From assembly GCA_937983305.1 (NCBI GenBank), contig CALKAJ010000323.1:1-5524 (forward strand): a DNA stretch of 5,524 bases, in the 5' to 3' direction. Source of the DNA: an uncultured Ignavibacteriota bacterium. Its GTDB lineage: Bacteria > Bacteroidota > Ignavibacteria > Tepidaquicellales > Tepidaquicellaceae. The notes under the pieces are model-generated. The model searched no databases. It saw only the letters and a list, made by a program, of their open reading frames with translations, and was not told where the DNA came from. The position numbers were made by a program, and so were the translations under genes. The stretch's first letter is position 1, and the number at the start of each line of letters is the position of its first letter. Shown piece by piece: positions 1 to 4,637 of the stretch.

Positions 1-1
1 C

Positions 2-55
2 GGTCCGAGCGACGTAATAATTAAAAATAATATAATTAAAATAAACAGGTATTGA
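2..55 (+). other. upstream continuation of the beta-helix gene, ending in an in-frame TGA
   Basis: This is the same reading frame as the gene that follows. It translates to GPSDVIIKNNIIKINRY and then TGA at 53-55. The peptide looks like one rung of a parallel beta-helix (alternating hydrophobic residues with an Asn ladder, VIIKNNIIKI). The next codons (IAFTGTG) continue the pattern if the TGA is read as Gly, since NRYGIAFTG is a natural rung. Frames 1 and 3 are closed here by stops at 22-24 and 15-17, so no other frame carries the gene through. The likeliest explanation is one GGA-to-TGA change, either a real nonsense mutation or a sequence error. The gene's true start lies outside the window. 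Confidence 0.6.
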
Positions 56-793
56 ATCGCATTTACAGGAACCGGTATTACCGGTATTGTTTCCGGAAAT
101 CTGATTGACAGTAATAATATTCAAGGTGAGCCCACTCTAGGCGGCAGCGGATTAAATTTTAATACCTCTTCTGCCTCGCCTGTTCAACAGCTTATTGTCA
201 AACGAAATATTGTCCGCTGGAATCTTTGGGGTGTTACTATTCAGGGTGTCGCAAAACCAATTTTCGGAGATTTAAACAGCAGTGATACAAATAAAATCGG
301 ATTAAACAGTTTCTACTACAATTCTAACAACAGTACAACTCCTTTGATTGATTTCTATAATAACACACCGGACTCTATCAAGGCTGAAAATAATTACTGG
401 GGATTTTCGAATTTAGATTCCATAGAAGCTCATATATTTCACAAGCCTGATAATCCTTCACTTGGCTTCGTTGACTATATCCCTGTATATTTACCAACGG
501 GTGTTGAACTGATATCTCCATTGTTTCCAAAAACATTCAAACTTTATGAAGCATATCCAAATCCTTTCAATCCCGAAACCGTTATTAAATTTGATTTACC
601 AAAAACAGAAATTGTTAAACTCACTATATTTGATATTTCCGGCAGAGAAATCAGAGTTTTGCTAAACTCGAAACTAAATCCGGGCACTTATAAATTTTCT
701 TTCAATGCCGATGGACTTTCTTCAGGAGTATATTTCTTCCGGTTAATTGCCGGGAATACCGCTCAGACAGGACGCCTTGTGTTTTTAAAATAA
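56..793 (+). CDS. secreted right-handed beta-helix protein with C-terminal type IX secretion sorting domain (3' part)
   Basis: This is the last 245 residues of a cell-surface or secreted protein. Residues 1 to about 120 read as parallel beta-helix rungs: IVSGNLIDSNNIQG, then LIVKRNIVRWNLWGVTIQG, then the ENNYWG motif at 111-116 that is common in surface beta-helix proteins. A short linker leads to a sorting domain at about 161-245. It opens with YEAYPNPFNPETVIKFDLP, has the V.LTIFDISGREIR core and GLSSGVYFFRL, and ends in RLVFLK. By family knowledge this domain directs outer-membrane export by the type IX system and is then removed or used for anchoring. The substrate and role of the helix cannot be told; such helices occur in polysaccharide-acting enzymes, adhesins and many unknown proteins. 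No plausible start codon with a ribosome site lies in the window. TTG at 344-346 falls inside the helix and is a Leu codon. The gene is 5'-incomplete and its frame is broken by TGA at 53-55. It ends in TAA and is followed by a terminator. Confidence 0.85.
   Translation: MAFTGTGITGIVSGNLIDSNNIQGEPTLGGSGLNFNTSSASPVQQLIVKRNIVRWNLWGVTIQGVAKPIFGDLNSSDTNKIGLNSFYYNSNNSTTPLIDFYNNTPDSIKAENNYWGFSNLDSIEAHIFHKPDNPSLGFVDYIPVYLPTGVELISPLFPKTFKLYEAYPNPFNPETVIKFDLPKTEIVKLTIFDISGREIRVLLNSKLNPGTYKFSFNADGLSSGVYFFRLIAGNTAQTGRLVFLK
71..88 (+). repeat. perfect tandem 9-bp repeat inside the beta-helix gene
   Basis: ACCGGTATT occurs twice in a row (71-79, 80-88) and encodes TGI-TGI within a beta-helix turn. The unit is a multiple of three, so gain or loss of a copy would keep the frame. 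A related string, CAGGTATTG at 46-54, overlaps the in-frame TGA but lies in a different codon phase. The repeat is seen directly; any role in slippage is a guess. Confidence 0.6.
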
Positions 794-814
794 AACTCCT
801 TGATTTTAACGGAT

Positions 815-860
815 AAATACCTTAATTTATTATGGATATAATAATTTAAGGTATTTTTTT
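815..860 (+). terminator. intrinsic terminator after the beta-helix gene
   Basis: A perfect 11-bp inverted repeat, AAATACCTTAA (815-825) and TTAAGGTATTT (846-856), can extend after one T:T mismatch by four more A:T pairs (827-830 with 841-844). The loop is 831-840. The right arm runs into seven T residues (854-860). This is the layout of a rho-independent terminator for rightward transcription, starting 22 nt after the TAA at 791-793. The opposite strand has only a short T run, so it looks one-directional. The stem is AT-rich (only two G:C pairs), so its strength is uncertain. The T tract ends exactly where the next gene's ATG begins. Confidence 0.75.
848..851 (+). promoter_or_regulatory. weak Shine-Dalgarno AAGG for the 84-aa gene, buried in the terminator stem
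   Basis: AAGG at 848-851 lies 9 nt before the ATG at 861 and is the only Shine-Dalgarno-like string upstream of that start. All four bases fall in the right arm of the terminator hairpin, paired with CCTT at 820-823. In a read-through transcript the site would be closed. A TATAAT at 837-842 in the loop could act as a -10 element giving a short-leader transcript that cannot form the hairpin, but no -35 match is visible. Sequence and pairing are seen; function is inferred. Confidence 0.3.
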
Positions 861-1115
861 ATGGATACGTATATATTTGAGCCAATTGAAGTAATTGCCT
901 ATTTTCACGGACTGCAAATTGATATAATACGGTTTAAGTGGAAAGAAACCACGTATAATATTTCGAAACTGAACTCAAAATGGAAGATACCGCTTGGCAA
1001 TTCCTATGTTTATCATTTTGTGGTAGTGTGTGAAAAGCAAAGAGTGATATGCGAAATATCGTATAATCTAAACGATTTCAAGTGGGAACTTGTACAACTT
1101 GATATGATGCAGTAA
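861..1115 (+). CDS. small DUF6504-like protein of unknown function
   Basis: This gene encodes an 84-residue soluble protein with no signal peptide or membrane segment. ATG at 861 is the only usable start; the next stop upstream in frame is at 807-809 and there is no other ATG, GTG or TTG before the conserved-looking part. The sequence reads EPIEV (7-11), RFKW (24-27), Trp41, YHFVV (51-55), ICEISYN (63-69) and KWELVQLD (74-81). That order (a strand, then r.W....Y.i, a lone Trp, a Y.f.V strand, an acidic strand, a closing W.L) is what I remember of the DUF6504 family, small proteins that in some bacteria lie near Y-family DNA polymerase genes. No polymerase is present here, so no function is assigned. 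It is probably a single-gene unit, isolated from the gene before by a terminator and facing the arginine decarboxylase gene 10 nt away. The resemblance is from memory, not a search; that the ORF is real is more secure than the family name. Confidence 0.7.
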   Translation: MDTYIFEPIEVIAYFHGLQIDIIRFKWKETTYNISKLNSKWKIPLGNSYVYHFVVVCEKQRVICEISYNLNDFKWELVQLDMMQ

Positions 1116-1129
1116 CCCGGATAGGTTAC
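1112..1129. repeat. 6-bp inverted repeat holding both convergent stop codons
   Basis: GTAACC (1112-1117) and GGTTAC (1124-1129) are perfect reverse complements around the 6-nt spacer CGGATA. The TAA of the rightward 84-aa gene (1113-1115) is in the left arm, and the TAA of the leftward decarboxylase gene (read from 1128 to 1126) is in the right arm. No T tract follows on either strand, so it is not a standard intrinsic terminator. It could be a weak two-way transcript end or 3'-end stabilising hairpin. Confidence 0.5.
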
Positions 1130-1671
1130 GGAAGAAAGACGGCACAAGAAAGAACTGTAGTCCACAAGCCGTTTTTATCTCCCTCTGCAGATTGGGTATT
1201 ATTAAAAGTTTTAAATATTTTTCCGCTTTGCTTGTAAACATTTTCTCTTTCGTTCCATGCAGTTTCAGGGTCAAATTCAACACCAAGAGTAGTAGCCAGC
1301 ATAGTAGCCGCAAGATCTTCCGCATAATCGCCTGCAATTTTCTCAGATTCACCGAAGGGATGATGTTCTGAAATATAGCCATAATGACTTTCATCGGAAG
1401 GCAATGCAATACCAATGGAACTTGCAATCAATCTGTTAGGTTCATTTGTAAAATTCCTTGCCATAACGCAAAAAGTAATCTGGCCCGGTTCAAGCATCGA
1501 AATACCCTGCTCTTTAGGAATCCTTTTGCAACCCGGAGGATAAATGCTTGAAACCATAACTAAATTGCATTTCTCGATGCCGGCATGCCGCAAGGCTAAT
1601 TCAAAAGACTGTAAATAATCTTTATGTCTTCCGACTCCTTTTGTAAAAAATATTTTTGTTGGTCTAAACAT
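1126..1671 (-). CDS. pyruvoyl-dependent arginine decarboxylase
   Basis: This 181-aa enzyme is predicted to convert arginine to agmatine plus CO2 (EC 4.1.1.19), the entry step of polyamine synthesis from arginine. It uses a self-made pyruvoyl group instead of pyridoxal phosphate. The processing site is VSSIYPPG: cleavage between Ser41 and Ser42 would give a beta chain (1-41) and an alpha chain (42-181) whose first residue becomes pyruvoyl. Other family marks are the N-terminal FFTKGVGRHKDYLQSFELAL, the FCVMARNFT strand, and GYISEHHPFGE with Glu102 in the place of the catalytic acid. The length is close to the archaeal and bacterial relatives (about 160-190 aa), so the gene looks complete. ATG at 1671 has a near-ideal Shine-Dalgarno (AAGGAG, 6-nt spacing), unlike its neighbours. 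It follows tyrS by 68 nt on the same strand and may be co-transcribed or have its own promoter. Agmatine-using enzymes are not in the window. The main alternative, the related histidine decarboxylase, is less likely given the VSSIYPPG form. Confidence 0.93.
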   Translation of the reverse strand: MFRPTKIFFTKGVGRHKDYLQSFELALRHAGIEKCNLVMVSSIYPPGCKRIPKEQGISMLEPGQITFCVMARNFTNEPNRLIASSIGIALPSDESHYGYISEHHPFGESEKIAGDYAEDLAATMLATTLGVEFDPETAWNERENVYKQSGKIFKTFNNTQSAEGDKNGLWTTVLSCAVFLP

Positions 1672-1677
1672 CTTTAT

Positions 1678-1683
1678 CTCCTT
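1678..1683 (-). promoter_or_regulatory. strong Shine-Dalgarno of the arginine decarboxylase gene
   Basis: On the minus strand AAGGAG is followed by ATAAAG and then ATG at 1671, giving a 6-nt spacing. It fixes the start codon. It is the only canonical Shine-Dalgarno in the window; the other complete genes have none or only a weak AAGG. Confidence 0.75.
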
Positions 1684-1739
1684 AAATTTATGGGTTGAAA
1701 AAACAGTTCAAAAGTAAAATAAATAATTTAAAAATAAAA

Positions 1740-2951
1740 TTAAGAAATAATAACTTTTAAAAATCTTTTTTTTCCGGCTTTAATTACAAATTCTCCTTTT
1801 TTTGAGAAAATGAAATTTATATCCGATACTTTTACATTATCTATACTAACACCTCCTTGTTCAATAAGTCTTCGAGCCTTACCTTTAGATTCTTCGATTT
1901 TTGAATCGAGAAGTATGTCAACAAGAGCCGGGTTCTGACTATTACATTCAAATTCAGGCATTTCATCAGGAATCTCTTTCTTTACAAATATTTTATCAAA
2001 CTCTTCTCTTGCCGTTTCGGCTGTATATTCATCATAATAAAGTTTTACGAGCTCATAAGCTAACCTGTGTTTTATATTTCTCGGGTTAGTAGCCGGATTT
2101 TCGAGTGAAGATTTTATTTCTTTTAATTCAGAAGGAGTAAGCCTTGTTCCTAATTCATAATATTTATAAATAAGTATATCAGGAATGCTCATTGCTTTCC
2201 CAAAAATATCCTTCGGTAAATCAGATATTCCAATTGCATTTCCCAGCGATTTACTCATTTTTTCATTTCCGTCTGTACCTTCAAGCAATGGCATTAGTAA
2301 TACAACCTGCGGCTCTTTTCCAAATCTTCTTTGCATATCACGCCCAACAAGATTATTAAATTTCTGATCTGTACCTCCGAGTTCGACATCTGACTCGATT
2401 GCATAGGAATCATATCCCTGCATAATAGGATATAAAATCTCGTGAAGAGATATTTCTTCTCTGTCTCTTAGTCTGTTTGTGAAATCATCTCTTTCAAGAA
2501 TTCTCTGAACAGTAAATTTACTTAAAATATCAAGTAAATCTGCAAGTCTCAGTGGACTCAACCACTCTGAGTTGTATCTGATTGATGTTTTTGATTTATC
2601 GAGTATTTTTGATGCTTGTTCGTAGTATGTCCTGCCGTTTTCTCTTGTTTCTTCAAATGTCAACTGCGGTCTTGTTTTCTTCTTACCTGAGGGGTCACCA
2701 ATCATCGCTGTGTAATCACCTATAATTAAAATAGCATTGTGACCAAAATCCTGAAACTCACGTAGTTTATTGAGCACAACAGAATGACCTATATGTAAAT
2801 CGGGTCTTGAGGGATCGCATCCGAGTTTTATGTTTAGCGGTTTTTTCTCTTTAATTGATTTTTCAATTTTTTTTACAAGTTCATCCTCGGGAATAATTTC
2901 AACGGTTCCCTTTTTTATTACATCAATTTGTTCGTTTAAAGTTGCATGCAT
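1740..2951 (-). CDS. tyrS: tyrosyl-tRNA synthetase (type 2, KMSKS form)
   Basis: This 403-aa cytoplasmic class I aminoacyl-tRNA synthetase charges tRNA-Tyr with tyrosine using ATP (EC 6.1.1.1). The Rossmann catalytic domain covers about residues 1-240, with LGCDPSRPDLHIGH (HIGH at 53-56) and IGDYTAMIGDPSGKKKTRP after it. The tyrosine pocket region is PIMQGYDSYAIESDVELGGTDQKFN (about 175-199), shown here only to mark the QGYDS and GGTDQ signatures. KMSKS is at 231-235. A helical anticodon-binding part follows (about 250-335), and the C-terminal S4 RNA-binding domain spans about 341-400 (SKGKARRLIEQGGVSID). The HIGH-plus-KMSKS pairing and the SRPDLHIGH sequence place it in the type 2 (TyrZ-like) group, not the KFGKT type of E. 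coli and Geobacillus. ATG at 2951 starts 4 nt after the smpB stop and has no Shine-Dalgarno, so translation is probably coupled to smpB. Length is normal and all motifs are intact. No T-box leader is possible with this spacing. Confidence 0.97.
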   Translation of the reverse strand: MHATLNEQIDVIKKGTVEIIPEDELVKKIEKSIKEKKPLNIKLGCDPSRPDLHIGHSVVLNKLREFQDFGHNAILIIGDYTAMIGDPSGKKKTRPQLTFEETRENGRTYYEQASKILDKSKTSIRYNSEWLSPLRLADLLDILSKFTVQRILERDDFTNRLRDREEISLHEILYPIMQGYDSYAIESDVELGGTDQKFNNLVGRDMQRRFGKEPQVVLLMPLLEGTDGNEKMSKSLGNAIGISDLPKDIFGKAMSIPDILIYKYYELGTRLTPSELKEIKSSLENPATNPRNIKHRLAYELVKLYYDEYTAETAREEFDKIFVKKEIPDEMPEFECNSQNPALVDILLDSKIEESKGKARRLIEQGGVSIDNVKVSDINFIFSKKGEFVIKAGKKRFLKVIIS

Positions 2952-2955
2952 ATTT

Positions 2956-3405
2956 TTATATTCGTTTTAATTTTCTTTCTGTATCTCTTTTTTTAATTGA
3001 TTCCCGTTTATCATAAAGTTTTTTTCCTTTTGCCAAAGCGAGTTCAAGTTTTATACGAGAAGTTTTAAAATAAATTTTTACCGGGACTAAAGTTAAACCC
3101 TTCTCCTGCAATTTTGATTTTAATTTTTTTAATTCTCTTTTACTTAAAAGTAATTTTCTTTCTCTTAACGGTTCATGATTATTCAAATTCCCATATTTAT
3201 ACTCGCTGATATGGCAATTTAAAAGCCAGAGTTCATTTCCAATGAAACGCGCATAAGACTCCTGAAGATTAACTTTGGAATCTCTGAGAGATTTTACCTC
3301 TGTTCCTAATAATACCATTCCTGCTTCGAGTCTGTCTAAAAGTTCATACTGGAAATTAGCTTTGCGGTTGGTACCAATTATTTTAATTTTATCTGTTGTG
3401 CTCAA
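2956..3405 (-). CDS. smpB: SsrA (tmRNA)-binding protein SmpB
   Basis: SmpB binds tmRNA and delivers it to ribosomes stalled on broken mRNAs, so that the nascent chain is tagged for proteolysis and the ribosome freed. The 149 residues match the family along their length: NRKA (13-16), GTEVKSLRDSKVNLQESYAR (34-53), NCHISEY, HEPLRERKLLLSKREL (77-92), LVPVKIYF (106-113), and GKKLYDKRE (127-135) leading into a basic tail (to 149) that reads the decoding centre. It is slightly shorter than the 160-aa E. coli protein but complete. The start is TTG at 3405-3403. An in-frame TAA lies directly before it, and the next ATG (Met30) would remove essential sequence, so TTG is the only reasonable start. No Shine-Dalgarno precedes it. 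It is the first gene of a leftward group with tyrS. The tmRNA gene is not in the window. Confidence 0.97.
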   Translation of the reverse strand: MSTTDKIKIIGTNRKANFQYELLDRLEAGMVLLGTEVKSLRDSKVNLQESYARFIGNELWLLNCHISEYKYGNLNNHEPLRERKLLLSKRELKKLKSKLQEKGLTLVPVKIYFKTSRIKLELALAKGKKLYDKRESIKKRDTERKLKRI

Positions 3406-3430
3406 TTATTAAATTTGTAAAATTATTCAT
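3389..3430 (-). other. possible 13-codon leader ORF overlapping the smpB start
   Basis: On the minus strand ATG at 3430 opens a frame reading MNNFTNLIIEHNR with TAA at 3391-3389. It overlaps the smpB TTG start (3405) in another frame and ends 12 nt inside smpB. smpB has a rare start codon and no Shine-Dalgarno, so ribosomes delivered by this short frame could help initiation. It has no clear ribosome site itself and such short frames are frequent in AT-rich DNA, so chance is the default explanation. Confidence 0.2.
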
Positions 3431-3460
3431 TACAATTTCTAAAATCAATTTATATAATTA
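3406..3460. promoter_or_regulatory. divergent promoter region between smpB and the MBL-fold hydrolase
   Basis: These 55 nt separate two genes transcribed away from each other, so at least two promoters should lie here or just inside the genes. The stretch is almost all A and T. TATAAT at 3453-3458 is only 2 nt from the ATG at 3461, too close for a usual -10 unless the transcript is leaderless. TAAATTTG at 3410-3417 fits the Bacteroidetes -7 consensus TAnnTTTG, but I find no TTG at the right distance upstream. The region is assigned by gene layout; no specific box is claimed. Confidence 0.4.
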
Positions 3461-4102
3461 ATGAAAATTCAATTATTTGTTTTTAATCCTTATATGGAAA
3501 ATACGTATATTTACTTTGACGAAGTTACTAAAGATGCCGCTATCATTGATCCGGGCTGCTTTTCGCAAAAGGAATTCGAAGAAATTGACGAATTTATTGA
3601 TGAAAATAAATTGGTATTGAAATTCGTTTTAATTACACACGGTCATATTGACCATATATTAGGAATAAATTATCTCGTAAAAAAATATAATATTCAGGCA
3701 TATATGCATAAAGGTGATAAATTTTTAGTTGAACATATCTTAGATTATGCGGAATCATTCGGTTTTCATCTTGAAGAAATCCCTGAAATTAATATGGAAA
3801 TAACCTCAGGATTAAATCTTAGACTTGGCAATACATCTCTTGAATTCCTTCATACTCCGGGTCATTCACCCGGAGGTATCTGCATAATTGACAGAAAAAA
3901 TAAAATTATTTTTTGCGGAGATTTAATTTTCAGAGATTCAATCGGAAGAACTGATCTGCCAAAAAGTGATTTCAATACACTTATGAACTCAATCAAAGAA
4001 GTATTATTTACAAGATGCGAAGATGATTTTAAATTATTTCCCGGGCATATGGAACCTACAACCATCGAACAGGAAAAAAATCACAATCAATTTCTTATTT
4101 AA
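3461..4102 (+). CDS. metallo-beta-lactamase-fold hydrolase, glyoxalase II / YcbL type
   Basis: This 213-aa cytoplasmic zinc hydrolase has the full metal-binding set: THGHIDH (His60, His62, Asp64, His65), His135 in HTPGHSPGG, Asp154 in FCGDLIFRDSIGRTDLP, and His196 in LFPGHMEPTTI. The size, the GDLIFRDSIGRTDLP stretch and the short C-terminus without the extra glutathione-binding helices of classical glyoxalase II match YcbL (GloC) of E. coli. That enzyme hydrolyses S-lactoylglutathione. In an organism that may use another low-molecular-weight thiol the natural substrate could differ, so only thioester hydrolase is safe. Two positions depart from the usual pattern: PGHG reads PGHM, and the NPFL end reads NQFL. 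ATG at 3461 begins at the conserved N-terminal strand; there is no Shine-Dalgarno. The gene is divergent from smpB, and its 3' end overlaps the end of the facing gene by 8 bp. No terminator is seen. Confidence 0.9.
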   Translation: MKIQLFVFNPYMENTYIYFDEVTKDAAIIDPGCFSQKEFEEIDEFIDENKLVLKFVLITHGHIDHILGINYLVKKYNIQAYMHKGDKFLVEHILDYAESFGFHLEEIPEINMEITSGLNLRLGNTSLEFLHTPGHSPGGICIIDRKNKIIFCGDLIFRDSIGRTDLPKSDFNTLMNSIKEVLFTRCEDDFKLFPGHMEPTTIEQEKNHNQFLI

Positions 4103-4631
4103 TATCCTTATCCGGTATAAATCCGGTTGCAATTTCTCTTATACGTGAAACAATATAGTCTCCATAGAATTTCCTCCACATATTAAATCCTAATATGTAA
4201 GTAAAGTGAACATCCTGAGATTCATCTTTAGTTCTGTAGAAATATACTATCTGTGCTAATTCTTTGTTCAGATACAGTGCCGTCTTTCCGTCATAATAAA
4301 CCGAATCAAATTCAATATAATCACCTTCCCTCTTCTGAATATTAAAGACTTTCTCTTTTTCCACATTGTAAACTAAATCGGTAAGTCTTCTTATATCGGG
4401 ATATTTTATGGCAACAAGATATACAACAACCGAATCTTTTCCTTCAACATAATCAAAATCATATTTAATTGAAGTTTTATTTTGTGCTTCTTCCTTGTTA
4501 ATTTTTAAAATACTATCAGGAAGATGAAAAATAAATTTGTAATCAGTATCAACGATTTCGTTAATGCTCTGGGAATTTATGACACCGTAAGTAAAAAATA
4601 GCGATATAAAAATAATTAATGTTTTTTTCAT
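4095..4631 (-). CDS. secreted protein of unknown function, paired with the M48 protease
   Basis: I do not recognise this 178-aa protein. It starts with a clear signal peptide (Lys2-Lys3, hydrophobic core about 5-18, likely cleavage near NS-QS at 20-21), so it should be exported across the inner membrane. There is no Cys for lipid attachment and no second membrane segment. The mature part is charged and aromatic-rich, with alternating strand-like stretches (YKFIFHLPDSIL, DSVVVYLVAIKYP, VHFTYILGFN) and a probable C-terminal helix (KFYGDYIVSRIREIATGF). The pattern of a short F.LP strand followed by a beta-sheet and closing helix faintly recalls PsbP/DUF1795-type folds, but this is not a call. 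ATG at 4631 is 6 nt after the protease stop with no Shine-Dalgarno, so the two are co-transcribed and probably translationally coupled. A role in the same envelope process, as partner or accessory of the protease, is inferred from this layout alone. Confidence 0.85.
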   Translation of the reverse strand: MKKTLIIFISLFFTYGVINSQSINEIVDTDYKFIFHLPDSILKINKEEAQNKTSIKYDFDYVEGKDSVVVYLVAIKYPDIRRLTDLVYNVEKEKVFNIQKREGDYIEFDSVYYDGKTALYLNKELAQIVYFYRTKDESQDVHFTYILGFNMWRKFYGDYIVSRIREIATGFIPDKDIK

Positions 4632-4637
4632 TTTGAA

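Noticed and set aside
344..793. TTG at 344 as the start of a 149-aa protein
   Set aside because: The same frame is open from 56 and encodes convincing beta-helix upstream of 344. The TTG falls in the middle of the helix and has no ribosome site, so it is a Leu codon.
1068..1427. 119-aa leftward frame over the decarboxylase 3' end
   Set aside because: It is antisense to the 84-aa gene at one end and in another frame of the same strand as a clear decarboxylase. The translation has no recognisable family features.
1695..1711. Small hairpin TTGAA/TTCAA between tyrS and the decarboxylase gene as a terminator
   Set aside because: It has only a 5-bp AT-rich stem with a 7-nt loop and no proper T tract after it on the minus strand. 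I cannot tell whether the decarboxylase has its own promoter here.
1901..2367. Two short rightward frames (1901-2089, 2185-2367) inside tyrS
   Set aside because: They are antisense to a full-length tyrS with intact motifs, have no family resemblance, and are expected by chance.
3453..3458. TATAAT just before the MBL-fold gene as a -10 promoter element
   Set aside because: It ends 2 nt before the ATG, so transcription would begin inside the gene. In such AT-rich sequence the match is likely chance.
3862..4065. 67-aa leftward frame inside the MBL-fold gene
   Set aside because: It lies fully antisense to conserved metal-binding motifs of the real gene and shows no independent features.
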